Shown one piece after another: positions 43,269 to 53,739 of a stretch of DNA of 64,000 bases. The stretch is taken from NCBI GenBank assembly GCA_977006965.1, contig OZ345363.1, positions 558,001 to 622,000 of the forward strand, written 5' to 3'. The first letter of the stretch is position 1. Each line of letters begins with the position of its first letter. Position numbers and translations under genes: made by a program. The notes under the pieces were generated by a model that was given only the letters and a program-made list of their open reading frames with translations, was not told the origin of the DNA and did not search any database. The DNA comes from Phymatolithon calcareum. Its lineage: Eukaryota; Rhodophyta; Florideophyceae; Hapalidiales.

Positions 43269-44877
43269 AACCTTGAAAATTTGTCCATGGATGTGAAGGA
43301 GTTAAGCAATGTTTGCAATCTGAGTCACAAATTTGTGATGAAAAGTAAACGTGGAGAAATATGAGTTGACGAGAATTTCGAAGGGAACGTGAGCACGGAG
43401 GTTTATGCAGCTCCTATCCATGTCGGCAAAAAGTAAAACACAACCCCCCAGGTCGCAAGGAAAGAAAATACAATTGCGTTTCCCATCGCGTCAGATTACG
43501 TCAATCCACTTTGCGCGATGAACCAGTACTACGAAGTCACATGCTGATGAACGAGAGCCAAATGTCTTCGTTCTCAAAGACCGACTGTTCGTCAACAGTT
43601 GTCTCGACAATGCGAGTAATGCCTACTGCTTTAAGCATCACCTAAGTAGCAGACTGTCAGCACCGCTTCACCTAGAGCACCCAATTGCTGATGCGGCATA
43701 ATTTTTAAAAGCGGTCAATCGTTCGCAACAAGTGACATAGTTTAAGCTGAAAGTCGCCATTGCTAAGCCCGATAGCCCAAAGGACCTTATCCCCGTAGGA
43801 AGAAATGGAAAGCACGCGCATTAGTAACTCATCCAGCGCAGGCAATGTCCACTCCTCTTTCGCTTAAGTTCAAGCCTAAATGCACCGCCAAGTTACAGAG
43901 TAATGCAATTCAGCAAATCCGGCTACACGGATGTTAATGGCTCGCGGCCCATTTCCAGCAGTCGCAAGACCAAAATTGTTGTCTGTCGGGATCTTTAAAA
44001 ATTATTTCCTTGACTGCAGCACAAAGGACTGCTTTACTTGACGGAGGAAGCTGCACGTGCTTCGCCACATTCTTCGCGTTCCACAGCAGGGTCTGACTGT
44101 TGGCAAACTTACGCCATGCATCCATATGATCAAGGCACATTCCAAATCAAGGTGACCCAGCAAAACATATAGAATCCTGAAAATCCTGCTTCTAGAAGTG
44201 GGCAACGGGTACGCGGACACGTTCACGACTTAGCTCAGTCTCAAGTGGGAAAAAAGCTCTGGCTCAGCAGACCACCGCCGGTACATGTCGCAGAGCAAGG
44301 CGGTGCGCGATGCCAGTCTTGGCCTAGTCCAGCAACATGTTGACCTACGGGAGAAGACGACCTCTGCGATATGCCTGGGCTTGCCGCACTGACTTTCGTT
44401 GGGCATCATGCTATGGTCTTGGATTCCATATCTTCTAATGACGTCGATAATAGAGAAGAGCATATCAGGAGGGAAATAGTCAAAGTCGCCGGGGGAACCG
44501 TTATGACTTGCATCGATTCGAAAGCGCGGAGCGTTGCATCTGGCGCCGGCGGATGCGTCGCTTCGTTGGCAACATTATAACGATGATGCGTACCTCCGTT
44601 CGCAGATGTGCAAGAGGTAACCGTACCCAGGGGTCGTGCGCAATCCATTGCTATTGCAATTAATTGCAATTCATAGCAATTCGACCCAAATTGGGTTCTG
44701 ATGAAGAATTGCAATTCGAATTGCTGGTCGGTAGGTTGTACGAAAGTGTATAGTTCAGCAAGAGCAGAGTTGAAGGAAATAACGATCACTTCAAATGTAT
44801 CATGCGTAGTACGTGGTAATTGGTTGTCGGTAGCATCTAATTTTATTATATAACTCGGGCCAGTATAAGCGTTCACC

Positions 44878-44949
44878 AGGGGAGCACTGCACCATTTTGG
44901 CCCAAATCAACTAAATAACTATCGGGCCAAAATGTTGCCGTGCTCCCCT
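44878..44949. repeat. 72-bp inverted repeat nested in the hAT element
   Basis: The left arm begins AGGGGAGCAC and includes CATTTTGGCCC; the right arm is the complement (GGGCCAAAATG, GTGCTCCCCT). Arms are about 26 nt with a few mismatches. It could be a tiny transposon nested in the larger element. Confidence 0.65.
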
Positions 44950-44999
44950 AGTGTTAGGTACGTAAAATTCTACGTACTGTATACAGTTACAACGTTCCT

Positions 45000-45083
45000 G
45001 AATTCAACCATCCATGTGCTCGTTCTATTGTAATGGTCTGCGCAGACCACTACAACAGAACGATCACATGGATGGTTGAATTC
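45000..45083. repeat. 84-bp hairpin nested in the hAT element
   Basis: GAATTCAACCATCCATGTG pairs with CACATGGATGGTTGAATTC. The arms meet at a perfect 14-nt centre (GGTCTGCGCAGACC, 45035-45048) with few mismatches. Confidence 0.75.
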
Positions 45084-46062
45084 ATTCATCCGTTCAAGTA
45101 TAACGGTATGGGTGTCTAGAGTGCCGTTTCTGAAAAGACAGATAGAAGAGTCAATATAAAAAGTGAAGTCGTACATTTATCCAAAGCACACTACCAGACC
45201 CAGTCGACAACACCTAAACAAATTTCGCTCTTCCAATCATGGTACTACCTATTCCGAAACCGAAGCCGAAACAAGTTGTACAGCAGCTAATGCAACTCCT
45301 TCGCGAACAGCCTCGAGATATCCATTCACGTCAATCAACCGCTCTTATTGGGATGATCAAACTGTGAAGGAAGCTATATCAAGCGTTGTCAACCAGCGTG
45401 TTGAACAGGCTATCGCAGAAGACGAAAGTTTCGTACACCTAGGAGAAGAGGCATGAATAAACAATTAACTTGACTATTGCGGGAAGTATTCAAATTGCAA
45501 TCCGAATTGCTGACTAACCGTAGTGAGCAATTGAATTGTTTAATTGCGCGACAAACAGCAATGTCGAGCAATGGAATTGGCACTACCCCTGACCGTACCT
45601 GAAGAACGCCATCTTGGGAAGGGCACAGGAATCCGGATAGACGCAGATGGAATCCAGCAGCAATGACGTAGGTCTGTTCCACGCTACATACAACATAGAA
45701 CCTCTTCGACAATATCTGCGGAGATATCAGAGACTCCGATTTTCTCAAATCCAGTCAGGGGCTGCAGAATGCGATCCACGCGACGCGAGAACCAATTGTT
45801 GGGAATACCACATGAAGACGTTCCATTTGTGGGAGCTGGGCATTGCGCACGAGCTGTGTTTGGTCGTCTGTAATGAATGACATTATCAGCATCGACCCAA
45901 GAACTCTATAATGGCTGCTTGCAATTTACCCACCGACGCTGTCAACACAGTGTACAGTACAGGTATTGTGTTCTATCTTTTTTGTTGACTTTTTGGAAAT
46001 ATTTTGCGATTCTCCAGAATCAATGCAAAAGTTGTGAACTAGTTTATTCCCGATCATGACCG

Positions 46063-46091
46063 TCCAAGACCACATTAAATGTGGTCTTGGA
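46063..46091. repeat. Short perfect hairpin
   Basis: TCCAAGACCACAT and its complement are separated by 3 nt. The surrounding 45901-47126 contains no gene I can support. Confidence 0.6.
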
Positions 46092-47126
46092 AGATTATAA
46101 TTTTATAGGCGAACGCTGCAGTGCAAATTGGTCACGCTAGGGTCATGGCGGTCGCGTGGTGGTCACCAAGAATCCGATCTTTCCTACTCCGTCCTCCTTA
46201 CCAGTGGGCTCTCAGAGATGTAGAAATCGACGTAATATATATGGATGCCTGGTGAGCGAACGCATCAGTGTGCAAAATCCAGTGTTCGCTGGAATGGACG
46301 GTAGTTCTAACCATCATTCGTAACAGGGGGAATGGCTACCCCCTATTTCGCCATGATTTTGTGCTCTCATTATTTTCAAAACGAAGTAGACGTGATATTT
46401 TCTGTATATTCCTCGACCGTCTGATCAACGTATGAACTTTACTGAGGCGTATGCGCACATAGCCTACCGTTTTCTTTGCATCAAACTGGCAAAAACTGTA
46501 CAAGGGAAGGATATCCGCTCTCTATTGGCTACGGCATGATTCCGCAACCAGCAGACTTCAGTCCCCGATTATCTGGCATATAATCTCTACCGCAAGACTA
46601 TGCGGAATGGTCAGCCCATACGGCAGAGTCTGGAGGGAAAATGTCTTGATTAGTATCTTTATTATGGACCCCGCTGTTTGCACCCCTGTAGGATCCGATT
46701 GTAAAACAGGATGGTTTATTCCAAGGTAGCCCTTACCGTGTGCTCTAGCCGCTCATGGATTAAGGGAAGATCCCAATGACTCGACATCCGTATGCCTGCT
46801 ATGCCCACCTTCTGAGACATGAGTCACGTTGCCGAGTCGTACAGTTCACACAGCACATCGCCGAATAACTGTGACCGTCCATTCAGCGAGTCTATGCGGC
46901 TGTGACTGTCCGGAAACCAGTGTCAATAGGTCGGGTATGCGTACATCTCTAAAAGGGTTTCCGAGAGCCCCGCAAAATTTCATTGCGACTATTGGATTTG
47001 ATTTAATCAACTCTTCAATGTCTAAGAGCCAGGTCTCAGAACAGGGTCTATTTCTGGCTTTCTATATATCGTAGAACGGAAATAAAAGGTTCAGAACAAA
47101 AAGAAAGTTTATTACTTTTCGCACGC

Positions 47127-47550
47127 TTAGAGTTGTAGAACCTCACGAAGGTCCACGTGGCTTTCAAGAATTTCGTCGCACATCAGATAGATGTGGTGAT
47201 CCACTATGATTGCTGGTTTCCCTAAACGGGGACAGTGAATGGCGCGACTCGTACTCCGGCCACTTCTCGTCGTGACCTCCCGGAGGAGAATTGAACTTTC
47301 CAAACCTTGTTGATATGCCTTCAGACTGCCATCCTTCTCAATGTTTTGCTTGCGTGCTGCCGCATTTATACCTTTCCGAATCTGGTCAGTGGGGTTGGAG
47401 TATGAAGCGTCACTCATCCAGAGACAGTTTGACTGTCTCCGAATTTGCGTATTGTTATGACAAACACGCGACAGCATGCGAAACGGAGCCACCCGAGATC
47501 CGCTGTTTCTTGTCTTCTCGCGAGTGCTTTCCCAGATCTCGAATTTGCGA
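47127..47550 (-). CDS. Possible exon of an unrecognised gene
   Basis: A minus-strand frame is open from about 47550 to a stop at 47127 (roughly 140 codons). It includes QSNCLWMSDASYSNPTDQIR, AYQQGLESSILLREVTTRSG and PAIIVDHHIYLMCDEILESH. It has no convincing ATG at its start; an AG preceded by a pyrimidine-poor stretch lies near 47552, so it could be a 3' exon or a fragment. Composition looks protein-like, but no domain is recognised. It lies in the U3 flank of A3. Confidence 0.3.
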
Positions 47551-47930
47551 CACTATGTTCCACTTTAGATTCTCCCCGCAATCTCTGCTTGGACACTAAA
47601 TGGTTTTAAGAACAAGAACGCTCATTTTTGGAGAGCACCTGCACCGATACCTCGCCTATCTGATAGTGACCATTTTTTCCGCCGTTTGCTATGTTCGGAA
47701 GCACAAGCTTTAAATTCTGTGCCCCACAGTTTTTTCACCCAATGTCCAGCGGAATGAAGTGGATGGATGAATGGATGGATGTGTGTGCTTTTTCAAGCTC
47801 TCGTTGTCTATTTAGCACCTGCGGCATGAAGTGGGGAAGCAAAGAATTTACTAGGTTATGCTGAACAGCAAATTTATCGAACCCGGTTTGTCAAGATTGC
47901 ACAATAGACGGCTCTCTTCAAAATCAGGGA

Positions 47931-48040
47931 TTTCGACACGAAGTAATCAATGGTGGAGTCGGCGAAGACGTAACCCCAATTTTATGCAACGCGAAAACTG
48001 GAACGTGATTTGTCTTCGCACCTCAGCTTTCGTATATAAA
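47931..48040 (+). promoter_or_regulatory. A3 promoter: shared A/B upstream block and TATA box
   Basis: The shared block in this orientation reads TTTCGACACGAAGTAATCAA, TGGTGGAGTCGGCGAAGAC and AACTGGAACGTG at 47931-48010. TATATAAA follows at 48033-48040, about 120 bp upstream of the A3 ATG. Confidence 0.65.
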
Positions 48041-48158
48041 GACTCACATTCTTGAATATCCCGCTGCAACACAAGCACAGACATCAGACATTTCACAAAC
48101 AGCCTTTATCCAGCCCTGTTCAGCGTGGGAGAACCTCGTCACTGGCCCTATCTGCAAA

Positions 48159-48884
48159 ATGGCCAACACAGAGAAAGATGATCCTATTCGTGGCGACGCA
48201 GGACATAAGACCGTTCAGGTTTTGAATCTCGGCGTCCGACGTAAGTATCAGAGAGAGCAAGTATCTTGAGAGAGACATCAGTAGCACTTATATTAACGCG
48301 CGGTTATTTACCTCTTCCTATTCCCAAATGCTTCTTCGTTCGTAGCGTATATTCCGACACGGGGTATTACCGCAATCGAAGCTCTTAAGGATATAGATGA
48401 CGCTCTCCGTCTCGTTCCGAAGAAGACCCTATTTGAAGACAACGAGAAGAGTTGTGGATCTAGAGATCTTCCAGTTCCACCGGAGCTCATAGCCGTTGGT
48501 GAGCCGTCATCATCAGTTGACTCTCTTTCCGCCGAAGACATGTTGGATTTTACATGCACTCTCGAACAGGAAATCCCGTTTGATGAGCGTCCACGTGCTA
48601 CTCAAGGATCTCGGTGCCAGCTTTGCAAGTTACTGGGCACTAGTGACCACATCCCATCGCCTGAAGGTCGGTGTATTCCCGCCGGTCCCAGAGTCAGGAT
48701 TGTCGCAAGTTCGGAAAAATTCGCCGAAGCTTTCTTGAATGCAACCAATAATAGCACGGGAGCTCGTGGGTTTTCAACCGAGACCGTGATGGGAGAGAAT
48801 AGAAAGAAGCGCAGTGATGGAAATGAATATGAACAGGGAGGAAGTGTGAAAAAGTATACGTCGGCGCAGAATGGAGGAAAGTAA
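48159..48884 (+). CDS. Two-exon family protein A3
   Basis: Exon 1 is 48159-48240 (82 nt), the intron is 48241-48345 (GTAAGT...TTCGTAG, 105 nt, phase 1), and exon 2 is 48346-48884, giving 206 residues. Exon 1 encodes MANTEKDDPIRGDAGHKT and ends LNLGVR. Exon 2 has YIPTRGITAIEALKDIDD, SCGSRDLPVPPELIAVGE, the Cys-His stretch (CQLCKLLGTSDHIPSPEG) also present in A2, ARGFSTETVMGENRKKRSD and EYEQGGSVKKYTSAQ. It is the inverted-cassette counterpart of A1 and A2. Function is unknown; a nuclear location is suggested only by the basic tail. Confidence 0.7.
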
Positions 48885-49029
48885 ACCGGTTATAGTTCAT
48901 CGATTCATTTAGAGGGGTGCGACAAGGCATGCAATGGAACCCAATTGGGATGGGCAAAAACTGTAACTCAACTTTGTATTATAAAAGCTGAAATTGTTTT
49001 TTTAACAATTTCAGCTTTTATTTTTCATA

Positions 49030-49763
49030 CACCCGTCGCCTAAGAGTGGGCCCGTGATTTGCACGCCCGAAAAAGTCATCTATGCGAAATCGATTTCCGA
49101 ATTAAATGAATTTTATATCAATCGAAAGGGAACATTTTTTTAGAAATAGATCCAGAAAAGCAGGGCCTGCACTGTTTTCGTTTTCGCTCCACAAGCCTCC
49201 AAAAACAGTCGTACATTGCTTTTTCGTGGTACTCCGAAAAAATGGCAAATAACCTCAAGCAGTCATTTTGCCAGGAATTGCTCGAAAATCATGTATCATA
49301 CCCAAGGAGTACGAGAGTAGAAATGGAATGTGGGACCGAAAAGGAGATTGGAGGGTCTCTTTTTCGATAGCGGAAAGTGCCCACCACTTTGTGCGCAATT
49401 CCCCGTCACCAACGCCATGTGCTCACAGCAAATTACAGTATGCCCATGCACTGTACTTTGAGAAAGGCACACAGCATTAATGCTGTTCGATATTACACAG
49501 TTCCGTAAATATGTATCATATTGGCATTTTAAGTGTATTTCGTACCCTCAGGTTATTTGTCTTTCCCGCGAAAGGCAAGTCTTCATCGCTCTCCTCAGCT
49601 CCAAGGTTTGTATTTAGCGGAAAAAAACGCCGTAGAGTTACCAAGCTCAGGCTCCGCTTTCTAAATAACCAAAAAATTGTAATCGGTCAATGTTTTACAA
49701 AATTCGTGCCTTTCGGAACCATTCGAAAGGTACTGTTTTGGGCCCACTCTTAGACGACGGGTG
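49030..49763. mobile_element. Terminal-inverted-repeat element, U3 only
   Basis: Termini CACCCGTCGCCTAAGAGTGG and the complement of the same sequence (one mismatch) lie at 49030-49053 and 49740-49763. No transposase is present. The superfamily is uncertain because the TSD is not clear. A small hairpin around AGCTGAAATTGTT (about 48985-49020) sits just outside the left end. Confidence 0.7.
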
Positions 49764-51395
49764 TGTTAAAATAAAGCCGAAATTTGTTGTTTTATCAATT
49801 CGGGAGATGTGTGATTTCTAAAACTCCCAAAATCTAACCTGCAGTAACAGGGCCGCTTTCCAGAATTCTCAAATGCGACGTAGTTAGTCACTCAAGACCG
49901 GGGATCCCCTGTTTCAGTCCTCCATCTATGGGGGCTGAGACAAAATTCGTTGTTGCGCCACCAGTTTATCTTCTTCTCCTTTATTGCAGGTTTTTGAAGT
50001 TGTCCAAGAACACCACTTCTATCACAGCGGTGATACCACATTACGTACCTAATACAGTTCTTCTCCAAAGAGGCGCCCGGTTGAGTATAAACTTCGGTAT
50101 CTCAAAAATGTATTTCTCTCTCTCATGTTTAGATCATTGCTACAGTAGCTTGCTCGATTCAGACGGGATCCTCACTGATCATCCTTCTCCTTCCTGTACC
50201 CATACCCCAATTATATCTTTTCTTTGCTTCTTCCATGCTGCCCCTCCTTCGCATTTGTAGGGCTTCTCTCAAGTCTTCATATTTCTTGAGATGCTCATCA
50301 TCCTTCGTTGCTTCTAATATGATAGATCCTCTTCTCTTCCATGATATTCATCAGCCGCTTCAAGGCGCTTCTCCCCGCTTGACGCATGGAAGTGGACTAA
50401 TTTTCCCCCTCGAAACCCCTCAGGATACCAGAGGTCGGTTTTTCTACACCACCGAACCGTGGAACACCCACCATAAGCAACTTTTGGAGGCGGATTTCAA
50501 GCCGCCTCCATATGCTATACGGAAACGCATGGATTAGTATTCAAAAACACTCTTTACGATGCTCGCGGTCATCTTTCACATGGGGACGGAATACGATTAC
50601 GATGACCGAAGGCTGTTCAAGAGTCGAGATCCAAGAAGTCAGAGTCTCTTTCGTACTGTCGACACGTTTCAGCGAAGGGTGGAGACGTCGACCAAATCCT
50701 ATCTGCACCGATTGGCCATCGTGCCACGTCCTACACCACAGGAGAGTACAGTAAAGATTATGAACATGGCGCACTCTGCTCTCCGCATGCATGCCACGGC
50801 ACGCAAAAGTGAAGGGGCGGAGGTGCGGGGCGGTGTAAGCCACGAAATGTCGTAATCTGTGATCAGAATTGGGAATTGTGCGGAGATCAAAGATATGAGC
50901 GTATTGATTCGAAAGACGAGTTTTGGAGAGCAATATCATTCTGTACAGTATGAAACATACATAAAACGGCAGCCGTTAGGCCGGTGAATCACCCAACCAA
51001 TTTGCAGCAGTAGAGATCCTGGCACACAGCGTGGAGTGTGGGCCATCCGTTGGTGGAAAAGCTCAAGATTTAAGTAAAAAACTAGGTGCAAGCAAAGTCA
51101 CGCTTCCTAGCTGGGGTCGACTGCCGACTTGGCGACACGGTATCATAAAATTCCGAAAGATTTTTATCGAGCTTCACACTGAGCCGGATGGCGAACTAAA
51201 GTTAGGCCGGAGACGAGTAACCCAGTGGCGGCTGCATTTCGTCTAGCAAATTGGATTCCGCGGTGGTCCTGCCGATGCCACGCAGCGCAGGAGCACGATT
51301 TTATTCGTAATGTCGAGCGAGGATGAAGAGGCAGCGGTTTGTTTCCAGCTGTGCGAGGACGGACGTGTGCACTGTGGTGCTGGTACAGTACATTA

Positions 51396-51489
51396 GGAAG
51401 CACAATGAATCGAAAAGGGAAGGTGGAAATGAAAACTCAATCATTGAGTTTTCATTTCCTCCTTCCCTTTTGCGATTCATTGTGCTTCT
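51396..51489. repeat. Long hairpin, about 47-nt arms
   Basis: The left arm (AGGAAGCACAATGAATCG onward) pairs almost perfectly with the right arm ending CGATTCATTGTGCTTCT. There are only a few mismatches and almost no loop (ACTCAATCATTGAGT centre). Confidence 0.8.
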
Positions 51490-51505
51490 ATATGATATAC
51501 CATAT

Positions 51506-51596
51506 AGCGCTACAGAGTCAATTGGCATAGTCTGTGGTATGGTACAGTATATATATATACCATACCACAGACTGCGCCAATTGATTCTGCAGCGCT
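51506..51596. repeat. Second long hairpin, about 43-nt arms
   Basis: AGCGCTACAGAGTCAATTGG pairs with CCAATTGATTCTGCAGCGCT. The inner stem (AGTCTGTGGTATGGTA) meets at a TATATATATA loop. It starts 16 bp after the first hairpin. Confidence 0.8.
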
Positions 51597-53570
51597 AATT
51601 TTACCCCTCCTTCCAAATCGTATCTTTGCTTTGTTTCCGCGACTGGCTTGCCCAACAAAAATGGTTTTGAATCCATTTTGATGACTGCATTTGGATAGCC
51701 TGATCCTTCCAGAACACTCGGCGTTGCCCTCCATCATGATGACCTGGCTGGCCATCAGAAATGTCTATCCTGCGCTCCGAGTGTAAGGTTTAACGAGATT
51801 ATGAAATTAGTGGAACTCAGAGAAACTTGTCCCCAAATGCCGCAAGCCTAAAATTTTCATGAAGCGGAGTTTACTGCGGAGGTGTCGGCAACTTTGCTCG
51901 ACACCTTGCTTGCAACATTCATAAGTTGTTTTCAAAATTTCATCCATATTATGTATCGATGTTGGCGTTTCAAATGAGGCGACCTTTTTGAAACTACTTT
52001 CGAAAAAGCTGGCTTAGACCTAGCAGAACCCTAGTCAGCATACTGTATCAAACTTTAGCCGTATTTACATCCTGCTTTGAAGCAAGTGCCGAGAAAAACG
52101 TTGTGTGTGCGACGTGTCCGTTATTCATCAAGGACGTACAGTTTCATAATTATTACGGACAAACAGCGGGGGCACAGAGCTGTTGTCTGAAGGGAGGTTC
52201 CCCTGAGCTCATGAATGATTATGCGCCAACCAGAATGGAAGCTTGCTTGATCCTTCACACAGTTCAGATTTGTGGCCACCTAGGTGTGAGGAGCTCCTCC
52301 CTGAATCATGATTCCTCGGGCAGACACTGCGCCACGCTGATGCAAGAGATCCTTGGTCCCCCTGTCTCCTCCTGTCTCCTGCGACGAAGGGGCCAGGCAA
52401 ATCATCATCATCATGACCTTCGTGTCTACTTTTAGTCTCGCAGAAAGCCTTCTAACCCTTCCCCTTCCTCCCATACTGTGTTGTATTTCTGAGGGCAGTG
52501 GTGGGTGACAGTACAGTAATAAAATTCAAATCGTCCCCATCGAGGATTCTTGCGTCATGTGCCACATATTCACACGAGGCTCTGGCTGCATCTGCAACTG
52601 TCTCCCTCTTCTCTCTTATGCGCAGTGTGTCTTCCGCCACTCCTGAGCACACTGCACTAAATCATTCGAATCCGTGCACATTGGCGGAGAAATGCCATCA
52701 CGACAAAGATTGTCACCATAGCTAAATTTATGTAGTCGCCATACTGTGAACGCACTTCCCAATGCTCCCCGCTTTCCGCACTCCACACAATCAAAATTAA
52801 ATGCCGCGCGAGTGCTCTACCCAAAAGTACAGTATCCACCACTCACTCTATAACTCATCAATGTCCCCAGCACAGGACGGAAAATTGCGGACACACGCGT
52901 TTCCAGTCTGTACAGTACCCGCACGCAGGAAGGAACTTTCCTGAAGAAACCATGGTTTCATACACTATTTGCATTTGGAAGACCATAAACTCGACGTACA
53001 CTGCGGCCCAAGGCCCGACTGTGTCGCTCACCGAACCCTATTGTGCTCCACAAAACCGTTGCCTGGCCCGTCTGTCTCCCACACAGATCGGCGCTCCAGC
53101 TGTAAGTATCAGTCACGCCAATCTGATTGCTTGGCGCTCGCGGCACTGTGTGCGCAGCTATCTCGGCTCTCCAAAATGGTTTCAATCGTTATGTCCCCAT
53201 TACACCCCATCATCTAAATTTCAATTTATTTTCCAGCACTCGAGTGTCAGCTGCTATATATCTGCGAAACGGTCCCATTGGATCTCATGCTGTATTGCAC
53301 TCACACGATTGGCTGGGTAAGAATCAGTAGAAATAGAACTTATTTTTGCGAGTTGGAGCAATTGAAATTAATTATGCACAATTGACTTGCGCGACCCATG
53401 TCCATACGACACGTCTCGCAAAATGAACCCAACAAATGTGCACCGTGAACTCAAACTCGTGCGCTGCTGGGCTACAGTCCATCGCCAAGCAATGATAGAC
53501 CTCATGATACTGTACAGCTCAAATGCCTCCCCCTGCACACGCATCTCCCCGAACGATCATATCCCCACTA

Positions 53571-53589
53571 CACACACACACACACACAC
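53571..53589. repeat. CA microsatellite
   Basis: About nine CA units, upstream of the TATA box at 53691. Confidence 0.8.
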
Positions 53590-53690
53590 CCTCAGCAAAA
53601 CCCGCAGCACGTACACATACAATTGTGCTCAGCGCACTATCACGTGCCCTGCGTCACGCCGTGTCACACTGTGTTGATTTTTGCAAGCGC

Positions 53691-53697
53691 TATAAAT
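53691..53697 (+). promoter_or_regulatory. TATA box of the 53.7-kb gene
   Basis: TATAAAT, 49 bp upstream of the ATG at 53740. It decides the start, because upstream in-frame codons would lie before the expected transcription start. Confidence 0.55.
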
Positions 53698-53739
53698 CGG
53701 CCTCCGTTCCGCGCACCCTCACATCTTGCTCTCGTCGGC

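Larger units (their letters stand above)
44628..45591. mobile_element. Non-autonomous hAT element inside X3
   Basis: The 964-bp element starts CAGGGGTCGTGCGCAATCC and ends with the complement of CAGGGGTAGTGCCAATTCC, flanked by a perfect 8-bp TSD (ACCGTACC) at 44620-44627 and 45592-45599. It is rich in AATTGCAATT-type motifs near the ends, as in the element at 32770, and contains two nested inverted repeats. An open frame of about 97 codons at 45163-45456 lacks an ATG and is not recognised. Confidence 0.88.
43930..45900 (-). pseudogene. Conserved unit X3, interrupted by an hAT element
   Basis: On the minus strand, blocks matching X1 and X2 appear in the same order: PSASIRIPVPFPRWRSSGT, then, after the hAT insertion at 44628-45591, VTSCTSANGG, NEATHPPAPDATLRAF and AKHVQLPPSSKAVLCAAVKE. 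The APDATLRAF frame continues across the insertion point if the element and one TSD are ignored. Other stops remain. It is probably non-functional. Confidence 0.4.
41930..50350. repeat. Cassette unit U3 (C3-X3-A3), inverted
   Basis: This is the third copy of the cassette in opposite orientation to U1 and U2. C3, X3 and A3 occur in reverse order and on the opposite strands. The far flank at 49800-50350 matches 17560-18100 in reverse (for example AACAGGGCC, then TCACTCAAGACC). Subfamily B is absent. U3-only insertions lie at 44628 and 49030. Confidence 0.75.
50351..53690. other. Gene-poor stretch with hairpins and TGTACAGTA motifs
   Basis: No gene was supported. A diverged LINE-tail fragment lies at about 50390-50490. 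The stretch includes the two long hairpins at 51396 and 51506 and repeated TGTACAGTA-type sequences (near 50745, 50945, 51383, 51541, 52512, 52829, 52910 and 53512). An open frame at 52952-53320 has no recognisable features. Confidence 0.4.

Noticed and set aside
45163-45456. 97-codon frame inside the hAT element as a gene
   Set aside because: No in-frame ATG at the start and no transposase similarity; kept only as a note under the element.
48984-49021. AGCTGAAATTGTT hairpin as a transcription terminator of A3
   Set aside because: Intrinsic hairpin terminators are bacterial; here it abuts a transposon end and is better seen as part of that insertion.
52952-53320. Plus-strand frame of 122 codons starting with ATG
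   Set aside because: Cys/Ser-rich translation with no motif, overlapped by other open frames.
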